A program made the position numbers and the translations under genes. Under the pieces are notes generated by a model. The model saw only the letters and a program-made list of their open reading frames with translations, did not search any database and had not been told where the DNA came from. Positions 1 through 7,423 of a DNA stretch of 39,129 bases are shown piece after piece (positions within the stretch are counted from its first letter, which is position 1; the number at the start of each line of letters is the position of its first letter). The stretch is from CAZTZY01 sp964617765 (GTDB lineage Bacteria; Pseudomonadota; Gammaproteobacteria; Pseudomonadales; DT-91), in assembly GCA_964617765.1 (NCBI GenBank), contig CAZTZY010000015.1, positions 1-39,129 on the forward strand. The letters run 5' to 3'.

Positions 1-108
1 AGGGTACGAATTATTCAGTGACGGATAGCCGCGTAGTGTCGATCACCCAGAATGGCTTGTTAACGGCCACATTATGTGTCACACATACAACTCGCCATAA
101 AGCTTACC

Positions 109-159
109 TTGTATTCACATAAATCTATGTCTATTATAATGTACATATAAACGTACATT
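109..159 (+). promoter_or_regulatory. Promoter and palindromic operator of the yafNO-type operon
   Basis: A -35-like TTGTAT (109-114) and a -10-like TATTAT (132-137) are 17 bp apart; a perfect TATAAT also lies at 135-140. Overlapping the -10 is an inverted repeat, AATGTAC (138-144) and GTACATT (153-159). It contains a TGTACA hexamer (140-145) and a CGTACA (152-157). TGTACA is the core recognised by YefM-type (Phd/YefM) antitoxins, so this is probably the site at which the antitoxin represses its own operon. The elements are seen; the binding is inferred. Confidence 0.6.
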
Positions 160-179
160 TATAAAGTCAGGCTTTAACC

Positions 180-473
180 ATGAATACTCACCACATCTAT
201 GCCGAGCAAACGGTTTCCATCACTGAATTACGGAAAAATCCTGCGCAGTTCTTCCGGGATGAGCCAGTGGCGGTGCTTTCCAATAACAAACCGGCAGGTT
301 ATATGCTCAGTGCCGAGCTTTATGAGCGCCTTATCCATTTGCTGGAAGAAAACGCTAATGTAACGGATGCAACATTCAGGCCTTCACGAGCGCGTATGGA
401 AGCTATTGCCAAGCATGGTGAGGCATTGTTATTGTCTGCCACTAACGAGGATTTAGGGACTTTTCAGAAATAA
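180..473 (+). CDS. yafN: YafN-like antitoxin (Phd/YefM family)
   Basis: Antitoxin of a type II toxin-antitoxin pair. It should bind and neutralise the YafO-like toxin encoded next to it and repress the operon. The 97 residues follow E. coli YafN closely: AEQTVSITELRKNPAQFF near the N terminus, then PVAVLSNNKPAGYMLSA (residues 30-46), the Phd/YefM DNA-binding and dimerisation fold. The acidic C-terminal part (RPSRARMEAIAKHGEALL and after) is the toxin-binding tail. The stop is followed after 2 nt by the toxin ATG, so the two are cotranscribed. In E. coli yafNO sits in the SOS-controlled dinB operon; here there is no dinB and no LexA box (CTG-N10-CAG) in the upstream 179 bp, so control is probably only autoregulatory. 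Confidence 0.9.
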   Translation: MNTHHIYAEQTVSITELRKNPAQFFRDEPVAVLSNNKPAGYMLSAELYERLIHLLEENANVTDATFRPSRARMEAIAKHGEALLLSATNEDLGTFQK

Positions 474-475
474 TC

Positions 476-871
476 ATGGATGTTTATAAAAGCAGTATCA
501 TCAGGCAGCAGCTGGATGATAGGGAACTTGCTGCGCTGGAAGCCGATTTTATCCAGTACAAATCTTCACATACCGTTCCCGACCTGTTTGGTCGGGATGT
601 TTTGTATGATCACCCCAATACCTTGCCTGTGCTGAAAGCTGAGGAAGTCTGGCATTTGCATCTGGCTGATCCTGATGCCCCTTGGGACAGGCGCAAAATC
701 CAGTTTTATAAAACCAGTGATATTCATTTGGTGTATTGTCGCGCGGCATTGCAAGCAGATACGTATTTGCTGATGGCGATACTCAAGCCTGATGCGCACG
801 CCCAGGCCAGAAATAATGCGATTATGTTGCGACTGGGCATGATGGCGGAATTATTCAGGAGAAAGTTCTAG
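476..871 (+). CDS. yafO: YafO-like mRNA interferase toxin
   Basis: Ribosome-associated endoribonuclease toxin of the YafO family, which in E. coli cleaves mRNA during translation. The 131 residues align with E. coli YafO along their whole length: IIRQQLDDRELAALEADF at the start, VPDLFGRDVLYDHP around residues 34-47, HLVYCRAAL in the second half and the C-terminal RLGMMAELFRRKF. It starts 2 nt after the antitoxin stop. Length is normal for the family and no frame damage is visible, so the toxin is probably functional. Confidence 0.9.
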   Translation: MDVYKSSIIRQQLDDRELAALEADFIQYKSSHTVPDLFGRDVLYDHPNTLPVLKAEEVWHLHLADPDAPWDRRKIQFYKTSDIHLVYCRAALQADTYLLMAILKPDAHAQARNNAIMLRLGMMAELFRRKF

Positions 872-891
872 TCATCAAAAGGGTTGAGCAA

Positions 892-921
892 GTAGGGTGG
901 GCAAAACGCAGTGCGCCCACC
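892..921 (+). repeat. GTAG-tagged REP-like palindrome (GGTGGGC type)
   Basis: GTAG (892-895) followed by stem GGTGGGC (896-902), a 12-nt loop and GCCCACC (915-921). It lies just after the yafO stop. A nearly identical element is found at 28750-28778 and, inverted, at 28802-28830. The GTAG tag plus imperfect palindrome is the form of REP sequences moved by RAYT transposases; it may also act as a transcription terminator for the toxin operon. Confidence 0.7.
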
Positions 922-925
922 TTTA

Positions 926-953
926 AAAAATCGAGATAAATAAACCCTGTTAG
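926..953 (+). repeat. 28-bp direct repeat, left copy
   Basis: Aligns with 2746-2773 at 26 of 28 positions. Differences are T931/A2751 and A938/T2758, and the last 15 bases (AATAAACCCTGTTAG) are identical. The two copies are 1,820 bp apart and bracket the ketoacyl synthase/ACP pair. Confidence 0.85.
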
Positions 954-1059
954 CCATACATTATTCACAAGCCCAAACCATCCAAGGAGCATTACTTATT
1001 GTTCCTTTTGATCGTGCCTGCGCGAATAATTCTTTCTATATCAATCTGTGCTTAATAAA

Positions 1060-1083
1060 GGGCGCAATGAATTGCGCCCCTAC
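1060..1083 (-). repeat. GTAG-tagged REP-like palindrome (GGGCGCAAT type)
   Basis: A 9-bp perfect stem, GGGCGCAAT (1060-1068) and ATTGCGCCC (1071-1079), with a 2-nt loop, then CTAC (1080-1083). On the minus strand it reads GTAG followed by the palindrome, the same architecture as the other REP-like elements in the window. It lies downstream of the ketoacyl synthase stop and could terminate that transcript. Confidence 0.75.
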
Positions 1084-1141
1084 ATCCCGACTCAAAACCC
1101 TGATCGATGCCAACGGCCGCGCGCTGAATTACTCTATGATG

Positions 1142-2356
1142 TTAGTCATTAAAACGCTTAAAAACCAATACTGAATTCAAGCCTCCAAAGGCAAATGAAT
1201 TACTTATAGCAACATCAATTTGAAGTGGTTGTTTTTCATTGGGAACATAATTCAAATCACACTCCGTGTCTTGCCCCAAATAACCCATTGTGGGGGGGGC
1301 GCATTGAGTGGTTATTGCCAGTATTGTGGCTACCGCTTCAATGGCGGCAGTGCCTCCTAAAACATGACCATGCATAGACTTTGTGGAAGAGACTAAAAGT
1401 TTATTGGCATGTGATCCAAAAACACGTCTGATGGTGGCAGTTTCCATAGGGTCATTTTGTGGAGTGCCTGTACCGTGAGCGTTAATATAACTTACCGATT
1501 CAGGCGCTACATTGGCATCATTTAACGCATTAATCACTGCACGCTCCATTCCATCAATAGAGGGTTGTACGAGATTGCCGGCGTCGGAGCTCATGCCAAA
1601 ACCCGCGAGCTCGGCATATATTTTTGCAGATCGAGCCTGGGCATGTTCCAGGGTTTCTAACACCAGGGTTGCAGCGCCTTCGCCTAGCACTAAGCCGCCC
1701 CTGCCGGATGAAAAGGGTCTGCATGTGTCTCGAGCTAAAATACGCAGGCTTTCCCATGCAATAAAGCCTCCCGGAGTTATAGGGGCTTCAGAGCCGCCAC
1801 AAATCACCACATCGACCATTCCAGAGCGTAACATCATCATTGCAACACCCATTGCATGAGATGAGGATGAACACGCTGTTGATGTAGTGAGACTTGGCCC
1901 TTTAATCCCGAATTCCATGCTTATATGGCTACAACTGGCACTGGGCATTAATTTAGGCACAGTAAACGGATGCAGTCTTTTAGCCCCCTGGCCATAAACT
2001 TGTAGTGATATTTCATCAACCGTGTTTTGGCAGCCCATTCCTGTGCCATAAATAACGCCTGTTCTTTCGGCCAAAGGGCCATTGAAGCTTAATCCAGCGT
2101 CCGCTATAGCTTCTCGTGCTGACATTAAAGAAAAAAACGTATGCCTATCCATTTGCGATAGTTGATTTTCATTAAAATGCGCGGAAGGAGTAAAACCGGA
2201 AATCTCTGCAGCAATACGTGTTCTGGAGTGTATCAATTCGACTCTTTCGACAGGTTTTATTCCAGAAACACCTGCGAACAAATTTTTCTCGAATTCAGCA
2301 AGATTATTGCCTATGGCGGTAATACAACCCAGGCCTGTAACAACAATTTTTGTCAT
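1142..2356 (-). CDS. NodE-like beta-ketoacyl-ACP synthase (FabF/KAS II family)
   Basis: Condensing enzyme that should extend an acyl chain carried on the ACP encoded just upstream. The 404 residues have the complete KAS II active site: nucleophile Cys162 in STACSSSSHAMG, His294 in NAHGTGTPQND, Lys326 and His331 in KSMHGHVLGG, and a C-terminal GGLNSVLVF glycine loop. Its start overlaps the ACP stop by one base (shared position 2356), so the two are translationally coupled. It is not next to fabD, fabG or fabH, so it is unlikely to be the housekeeping FabF. The ACP+KAS pairing and length resemble NodF/NodE and other specialised fatty-acid modules. A polyketide-type KS is possible, but the chain-length-factor replacement of Cys is not seen. 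Family assignment is firm; the specialised role is inferred. Confidence 0.88.
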   Translation of the reverse strand: MTKIVVTGLGCITAIGNNLAEFEKNLFAGVSGIKPVERVELIHSRTRIAAEISGFTPSAHFNENQLSQMDRHTFFSLMSAREAIADAGLSFNGPLAERTGVIYGTGMGCQNTVDEISLQVYGQGAKRLHPFTVPKLMPSASCSHISMEFGIKGPSLTTSTACSSSSHAMGVAMMMLRSGMVDVVICGGSEAPITPGGFIAWESLRILARDTCRPFSSGRGGLVLGEGAATLVLETLEHAQARSAKIYAELAGFGMSSDAGNLVQPSIDGMERAVINALNDANVAPESVSYINAHGTGTPQNDPMETATIRRVFGSHANKLLVSSTKSMHGHVLGGTAAIEAVATILAITTQCAPPTMGYLGQDTECDLNYVPNEKQPLQIDVAISNSFAFGGLNSVLVFKRFND

Positions 2357-2616
2357 CAGCTAGTAGCGGCTAAAAGTTGTTTAACTGCAGCAATTACATC
2401 ACCTGCCGATTTAAAATCGGTATTTATCGTTTCTGACTGGCCAGGATTAGGGATTTCTATATCAAACAATTCTTCAATGTCATACACAATTTCAACGACA
2501 CCTATTGAATCAAGCCCTAAGCTTTCCAATAAAGTATCATCATTGATTTCTATTGTTTTGTCTTGGCTGTTATTAAGCAGTATTTTATAGATTTGGACGG
2601 TTATATCATCTGGCAT
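2356..2616 (-). CDS. NodF-like acyl carrier protein
   Basis: Small acidic acyl carrier protein, 86 residues. The phosphopantetheine attachment site is Ser37 in LESLGLDSIGVVEIVYD, with Ile in place of the common Leu after the Ser. Helix 2 is followed by an acidic helix 3 (IEELFDIEIP) as in working ACPs. A ribosome-binding site AAAGGG (minus strand, 2630-2625) sits 8 bp before the ATG. It is cotranscribed with the ketoacyl synthase that follows. It is clearly different from housekeeping AcpP (no DSLD motif), pointing to a dedicated pathway as for NodF. No phosphopantetheinyl transferase gene is in the window. Confidence 0.85.
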   Translation of the reverse strand: MPDDITVQIYKILLNNSQDKTIEINDDTLLESLGLDSIGVVEIVYDIEELFDIEIPNPGQSETINTDFKSAGDVIAAVKQLLAATS

Positions 2617-2745
2617 ATACGTATCCCTTTTTTATATTTACGGGTTTTTCGTAGGTTTTTAACTTTGGATGGTAACATAAAACTAATAATGGCAACAATC
2701 AAAGGGAGTGGGGATCGATTTTTTTTGAGCGCCATTAAAAATGAT

Positions 2746-2773
2746 AAAAAACGAGATTAATAAACCCTGTTAG
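2746..2773 (+). repeat. 28-bp direct repeat, right copy
   Basis: Same orientation as the copy at 926-953 and 26/28 identical. It lies upstream of the ACP start, so the pair encloses the whole ACP/ketoacyl synthase module with little flanking sequence. Confidence 0.85.
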
Positions 2774-2977
2774 AAGGCGTCATTATTAGAAAGGGTCGTT
2801 TGCAAGCATCAAGCTAACTGCAACTTTGCCGATATTAAACTTGCGATGGCACGGGGTAAACTATTTTAATAGCAAATAACTCATGCCGAGGTGATTAAAC
2901 CGCATAATGCAAGCCATCGGGAGTTGGGCAAGTCGTAAGAATGAAAATTACAGTGTCGGGTTGGGGCTTACGATAAT

Positions 2978-3006
2978 TTGACGCTGACCCAAATTAAAGA
3001 TTTTAT
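2978..3006 (+). promoter_or_regulatory. Probable sigma70 promoter of the riboflavin synthase gene
   Basis: TTGACG (2978-2983) is followed after 17 bp by TTTTAT (3001-3006), about 40 bp before the ATG at 3048. The -35 is good and the -10 weak. A shifted -10 (TATGGT at 3005) would give a longer spacer. Confidence 0.4.
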
Positions 3007-3047
3007 GGTTTAATACAATAAATACCCTTTCCATCAAGAGTTGTGTC

Positions 3048-3677
3048 ATGTTTACAGGTATCGTACAAACCCAATGTTCCATCGAAAGTTTGATCACCAA
3101 ACCCGGACTGATCTCCATCGGCATAATTCTGCCTGTTCTATTACGAGATGATGTTAACCTGGGAGCCAGTATTGCCATTGATGGTGTGTGTTTAACTGTC
3201 ACTGAGTTTAACCAAGCTTCGGGCCTGGTGATTTTTGACATTATGCAGGAGACATTGAACCTGACTAGCCTTGGCAATTTGGCTGTTGGCAAACCGGTAA
3301 ATGTTGAGCGCTCTGCCAAAGCCAATGCCGAGATTGGTGGCCATCTGGTTTCTGGCCATGTGGATGGTACGGCTAAAGTATCTGCGTTAGAGAAAAGTGA
3401 AAACAACCTGCGAGTGTGTTATCAATTTCCGCAACAGCTGGCCAAATACTTGTTCAAGAAAGGCTTTGTGGCCTTGAATGGTTGCAGCCTGACGATTGCT
3501 GATATTAATTACAGCACTAATGAGTTGACCGTTAGTTATATTCCGGAAACCCTGAAGATTTCCACTCATGGTCAAAAAGTGGTCGGTGATGTGATTAATC
3601 TGGAAGTGGACCGCCAGACACAAACGATTGTGGATACAGTTGAGCGGGTTTTAGCTCAAAAATCACTCAATCTATAA
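3048..3677 (+). CDS. ribE: Riboflavin synthase, alpha chain
   Basis: Makes riboflavin by dismutation of two 6,7-dimethyl-8-ribityllumazine molecules. The 209 residues show the two tandem lumazine-binding barrels: the N-terminal one begins MFTGIVQ and carries GVCLTVTEFN with Cys48; the second contains GGHLVSGHVDGTAKV (His99, His104) and GCSLTIADIN with Ser147, matching the active-site Cys48 and Ser146 of the E. coli enzyme. The C-terminal RQTQTIVDTVERVL also matches E. coli. It stands alone: no ribBA, ribD, ribH or ribA nearby. Lumazine proteins and blue-fluorescent homologues have lost the catalytic Cys or its surroundings, so this copy is probably a real enzyme. A terminator follows it directly. 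Confidence 0.93.
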   Translation: MFTGIVQTQCSIESLITKPGLISIGIILPVLLRDDVNLGASIAIDGVCLTVTEFNQASGLVIFDIMQETLNLTSLGNLAVGKPVNVERSAKANAEIGGHLVSGHVDGTAKVSALEKSENNLRVCYQFPQQLAKYLFKKGFVALNGCSLTIADINYSTNELTVSYIPETLKISTHGQKVVGDVINLEVDRQTQTIVDTVERVLAQKSLNL

Positions 3678-3695
3678 CGTAGTATTTTTCCTCAT

Positions 3696-3734
3696 GGCTG
3701 CTTTTGAAGTAAAAGTAGCCGTTCATTTTTTTAA
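3696..3734 (+). terminator. Rho-independent terminator after the riboflavin synthase gene
   Basis: A 10-bp stem (GGCTGCTTTT 3696-3705 and AAAAGTAGCC 3711-3720, with one G-T pair), loop GAAGT, then a T-rich run ending about 3732. It separates ribE from the fad operon. Confidence 0.7.
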
Positions 3735-3836
3735 CTATCATTTCTTTGAATTTATTGATCTGGCTACTTGCTCACTGTTGATGCACTGCTAAGCTTCATG
3801 AATATTGTTTAACTTTTGCCACTAATGGGGCCATGT

Positions 3837-6002
3837 ATGGTTTTTCAAGGAAAGACGATTTCTCTCACTGTCGATAGTAATTTTATTGCCTCTTTGTGTT
3901 TTGATGCCAAAGAACAATCGATCAACAAATTCGATATAGACACTATTGAGGAATTACGCTCATGCGTAGCGAAATTGGCCACTATGTCAGAAGTAAAAGG
4001 CTTGCTGGTTTATAGCGCGAAAGAAACTTTTATCGTAGGTGCCGATATTACGCAATTCCATCAGTTATTCGCCCATGATGAGGCATCAATAGAAGCTTCT
4101 GTTGTTGATTTCAACAGTATCTTTGCCGGTCTCGAGGATGTGCCTTTTCCAACGGTTGCTTTGATCGACGGCATTGCGCTGGGTGGTGGTTTTGAGTTGG
4201 CGCTGGCCTGTGATTTCAGGGTGATTTCGGCAAAAGCGCGTTTAGGCTTGCCAGAAGTTAAGCTGGGTATCAATCCGGGTTTTGGCGGTACTGTGCGTTT
4301 GCCGCGACTGATTGGTTGTGATAATGCCATTGAGTGGATTGCGACCGGCAAGGAATATAAAGCGGATGCCGCTTTGGCGGTGGGTGCTGTCGATGCCATT
4401 GTCGATAGCGGGCAGTTACGCGCGGCAGGTTTACATTTGATTGATCAAGCCAAAGCAGGAAAAATTTCTTTCCACGCCCGGCGGGTGGAAAAAATTTCAC
4501 CGGTGAAATTGAATGATATCGAGCGCTTGATGACATTCACAACGGCCAAGGGCCTGGTTGCTGCAGAAGCGGGCCCGCATATGCCGGCACCATTAACTGC
4601 GGTGAAGTCGATCGAAAAGAATGCAGCCTTATCGCGAGAGGATGCCATTAAGGTTGAGGCCAAGCATTTTGCGAGGTTGGCCAAAACCGAAGTTTCGGGC
4701 AATTTGATTGCGTTGTTCCTTAGTGAGCAGGATTTATCCAAACGTGCGTCCAAAATGGTGCTAAATACCAAATCTGTTCAAGAGGTCGCGGTAGTGGGAG
4801 CGGGCATTATGGGTGGTGGTATTGCCTATCAATCGGCTACCAAGGGTAAATTGGTCGTTATGAAAGACATTGCTCAGGCCGGTCTGGATCAAGGCATGGC
4901 TGAGGCCAGCAAATTACTGGCCACCAGGGTAGATCGCGGTCAAATGACAGCGGCACAAATGGCGAACACATTAAACCAGATCAAGCCGCGCCTGGATTAC
5001 ACGGAATTTGCTAATGCTGAAATTGCGATTGAAGCCGTTGTTGAAAATATGGCGGTAAAAAAATCGGTGTTGCTTGAAGTTGAAAAACACATGTCGGTCG
5101 ATGCCATTATCACTTCCAATACCTCAACTTTATCGATTACCGCGTTGGCAGAAAACCTTAAACGGCCTGGCAACTTTTGCGGTATGCATTTTTTTAATCC
5201 GGTACACAAAATGCCTTTAGTGGAAGTTATTCGTGGCAAGGAAACCGAGGATTATGCTATCGCTAAAGTGGTCAAATTAGCCCTGGATATGGGTAAAAGC
5301 CCGATTGTGGTCAATGATTGTGTCGGTTTTTATGTGAACCGGGTGTTATTTCCGTATCTGGCCGGTTTTAACCTGTTGTTACGTGATGGTGCTGATTTTC
5401 ACTATGTTGATAAAGTCATGGAGAAATTTGGCTGGCCAATGGGGCCGGCCTATTTGATTGATGTGGTGGGCATTGATACTGCATGCCATGTGGCATCCAT
5501 TATGGGTGCGGCTTATCCGGAGCGGATGGCATCAGAGCACAAATCGCCGCTGCAATTGTTAAATAACAATGGTCGCTACGGGCAAAAAAATGGCTTGGGC
5601 TTTTATGCCTATGAAAAAGATAAAAAAGGTAAGCTTATCAAAAAGATAGATGCTGAAGTTAATGCTTTACTTAAGCCTGCTGTTGTTGGCAAACATACAT
5701 TTACAGATGAAGAAATCGTTGAGCGCCTGATGATTCCGATGTGTCTGGAGGTGGTACGCTGCCTGGATGAAAACATTGTCGGTAATGTAGTGGATGCTGA
5801 GATGGGTCTGGTCATGGGTATTGGCTTTCCGGTGTTCCGGGGCGGGGCTTTGCGTTATATGGAGTCAGTCGGTTTGCAGAAATTTATCGATTTAACCAAT
5901 AAATACCAGCATTTGGGCGAACTTTACCGGGTACCCTTATCGTTATTTACCATGGCGCAAAAAGGACGAAGCTTTTTCGCAACACAGGAGAATGCACAAT
6001 GA
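3837..6002 (+). CDS. fadB: Fatty acid oxidation complex alpha subunit FadB (enoyl-CoA hydratase / 3-hydroxyacyl-CoA dehydrogenase)
   Basis: Multifunctional beta-oxidation protein: hydrates trans-2-enoyl-CoA and oxidises 3-hydroxyacyl-CoA with NAD, in a complex with FadA. I place the start at ATG 3837 (MVFQGKTISL, matching E. coli MLYKGDTLYL, with GGGG upstream); an in-frame TTG at 3816 would add seven residues unlike the family. That gives 721 residues. The hydratase domain (about 1-190) has Glu120 and Glu140 at the positions of E. coli catalytic Glu119/Glu139 (LGGGFELALA, GLPEVKLG). The dehydrogenase domain has the NAD fold GAGIMG (321-326) and catalytic His451 in GMHFFNPVH. It overlaps fadA by 4 bp (ATGA). 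No clear PsrA/FadR operator was found upstream. Confidence 0.95.
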   Translation: MVFQGKTISLTVDSNFIASLCFDAKEQSINKFDIDTIEELRSCVAKLATMSEVKGLLVYSAKETFIVGADITQFHQLFAHDEASIEASVVDFNSIFAGLEDVPFPTVALIDGIALGGGFELALACDFRVISAKARLGLPEVKLGINPGFGGTVRLPRLIGCDNAIEWIATGKEYKADAALAVGAVDAIVDSGQLRAAGLHLIDQAKAGKISFHARRVEKISPVKLNDIERLMTFTTAKGLVAAEAGPHMPAPLTAVKSIEKNAALSREDAIKVEAKHFARLAKTEVSGNLIALFLSEQDLSKRASKMVLNTKSVQEVAVVGAGIMGGGIAYQSATKGKLVVMKDIAQAGLDQGMAEASKLLATRVDRGQMTAAQMANTLNQIKPRLDYTEFANAEIAIEAVVENMAVKKSVLLEVEKHMSVDAIITSNTSTLSITALAENLKRPGNFCGMHFFNPVHKMPLVEVIRGKETEDYAIAKVVKLALDMGKSPIVVNDCVGFYVNRVLFPYLAGFNLLLRDGADFHYVDKVMEKFGWPMGPAYLIDVVGIDTACHVASIMGAAYPERMASEHKSPLQLLNNNGRYGQKNGLGFYAYEKDKKGKLIKKIDAEVNALLKPAVVGKHTFTDEEIVERLMIPMCLEVVRCLDENIVGNVVDAEMGLVMGIGFPVFRGGALRYMESVGLQKFIDLTNKYQHLGELYRVPLSLFTMAQKGRSFFATQENAQ

Positions 6003-7174
6003 GCCTGAATCCTAATGATGTGGTCATTGTTGATTGTATTAGAACGCCGATGGGCCGCTCAAAAGAGGGGGTGTTTCGCAATGTCAGGGCGGAAATGTTA
6101 TCTGCAATCCTGATTGATGCTTTATTGGTCAGAAATCCTGCGCTGAATCCGGCTTCTGTTGATGATGTGTTATGGGGTTGTGTGAACCAGACTGAGGAGC
6201 AAGGTCACAATATTGCTAGGAATATCAGTATCTTGACGCAATTACCTCATTCAGTTCCCGCGCAAACCATTAACCGCTTGTGTGGTTCTTCCATGTCGGC
6301 ATTACATTCGGCAGCTCAGTCGATCATGTCCGGCAATGCTGATATCTGTATCGCTGGCGGCGTTGAACATATGGGACATGTACCCATGATGAAGGGGGGA
6401 AATTTCAATCCCGGCGCATCAAAACATGTTGCCAAAGCTTCAGCAATGATGGGTATTACGGCAGAAGGTTTGGCGATGATGCATGGCATTACTCGCACGC
6501 AGCAAGACGAATTTGCTGTTCGTTCGCACCAAAGAGCCTTTGCCGCTCAAAAATCCGGATTTTTTGATGCCGAGATAGTTCCTGTAGAAGGCCATGATGA
6601 AAATGGCTTTAAAACTTTGATTCAGCAAGACACCACTATTCGCCCGGATACCACAGTCGAAACCTTGGCCACGCTACCACCTGCGTTTGATCCGAAAAAC
6701 GGCACAGTTACTGCAGCCAACTCCTCGCAGATTACCGACGGTGCATCGGCGGTGTTGTTAATGTCAGCAAGAAAAGCGCAGGAATTAGGTTTAAAACCTA
6801 TGGCTAAAATCCGCTCAATGGCTGTAGTGGGAGTTGATCCATCTATAATGGGTTATGGTCCGGTTCCTGCTTCCAAAAAAGCGCTGGAACGTGCCGGTTT
6901 AACGATGGCAGATATTGATATAGTGGAAATCAACGAGGCATTTTCTGCGCAAATATTGCCTGTTATCAAAGAGTTGGATTTGTTATCTACTATGGACGAC
7001 AAGGTTAACCTGAATGGTGGTGCTATTGCACTTGGCCATCCACTCGGTTGTTCCGGTACGCGCCTGATTACTACTTTGACGCATTTGTTACACCAAAAGG
7101 ACAAAAAAATGGGCCTGGCCACTATGTGTATAGGTATGGGACAGGGCATTAGTACGATTATTGAGCGACTTTAG
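5999..7174 (+). CDS. fadA: 3-ketoacyl-CoA thiolase FadA
   Basis: Beta subunit of the fatty acid oxidation complex; cleaves 3-ketoacyl-CoA with CoA to acetyl-CoA and a shortened acyl-CoA. The 391 residues carry all thiolase catalytic residues: nucleophile Cys95 in INRLCGSSMSALH, His347 in GGAIALGHPLGCSG and Cys377 in MCIGMGQG. Length matches E. coli FadA. The ATG overlaps the fadB stop (ATGA), so translation is coupled and the two subunits are made together. No strong hairpin terminator lies between it and the tRNA gene 96 bp downstream. Confidence 0.96.
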   Translation: MSLNPNDVVIVDCIRTPMGRSKEGVFRNVRAEMLSAILIDALLVRNPALNPASVDDVLWGCVNQTEEQGHNIARNISILTQLPHSVPAQTINRLCGSSMSALHSAAQSIMSGNADICIAGGVEHMGHVPMMKGGNFNPGASKHVAKASAMMGITAEGLAMMHGITRTQQDEFAVRSHQRAFAAQKSGFFDAEIVPVEGHDENGFKTLIQQDTTIRPDTTVETLATLPPAFDPKNGTVTAANSSQITDGASAVLLMSARKAQELGLKPMAKIRSMAVVGVDPSIMGYGPVPASKKALERAGLTMADIDIVEINEAFSAQILPVIKELDLLSTMDDKVNLNGGAIALGHPLGCSGTRLITTLTHLLHQKDKKMGLATMCIGMGQGISTIIERL

Positions 7175-7270
7175 ATTTAATTTCCCTGCATCCGGATTGT
7201 TGCTTGCAAGCATAAATCTCTTATGGAAGAATACGCCGCTCGATTGGGGGGCAAGCTCAATCCAAAAGAT

Positions 7271-7355
7271 GCGAGAATGGCGGAATTGGTAGACGCACTG
7301 GATTTAGGTTCCAGCGCCGCAAGGCGTGAGAGTTCGAGTCTCTCTTCTCGCACCA
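7271..7355 (+). tRNA. tRNA-Leu, anticodon TAG
   Basis: An 85-nt class II tRNA. Acceptor stem GCGAGAA pairs with TTCTCGC, followed by encoded CCA (7353-7355). The anticodon stem-loop is CTGGA-TTTAGGT-TCCAG, giving UAG, which reads CUN leucine codons. A long variable arm (around GCCGCAAGGC) is typical for Leu, and the T loop is GTTCGAGTC. A tRNA-Leu immediately before tig is a common gammaproteobacterial arrangement. Confidence 0.98.
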
Positions 7356-7423
7356 TCTTTTAAGTCTGTCATTACCTGTCCACCCATCACACTAATTTCA
7401 CCTACAGTATTAGAGGTTTCTTG

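Larger units (their letters stand above)
2617..3047. other. Intergenic region between the ACP and riboflavin synthase genes
   Basis: No convincing gene. It holds the second copy of the 28-bp direct repeat (2746-2773), an inverted repeat TCGTAAG (2934-2940)/CTTACGA (2967-2973), a weaker CGATGGC/GCCATCG pair (about 2844-2850 and 2913-2919), and the likely ribE promoter. I looked for the conserved FMN riboswitch core and did not find it. The promoter of the ACP operon must lie here on the minus strand, but no clear boxes stand out. Confidence 0.6.

Noticed and set aside
1512..1859. 115-codon plus-strand frame
   Set aside because: It is fully antisense to the ketoacyl synthase gene, whose active-site motifs are intact.
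926..2773. Integron attC sites at the direct repeats (CCTGTTAG with GTTRRRY-like end)
   Set aside because: The bases after GTTAG (CCA and AAG) do not fit GTTRRRY and no matching RYYYAAC partner or attC-type hairpin is present on either strand.
2809..2868. Fragment reading FADIKLAMARGKLF, vaguely like the C terminus of SmpB
   Set aside because: The match is too short and too weak, and no start or further similarity is present.
2617..3047. FMN riboswitch before the riboflavin synthase gene
   Set aside because: The conserved core segments of that riboswitch could not be found; only unrelated short inverted repeats are present.
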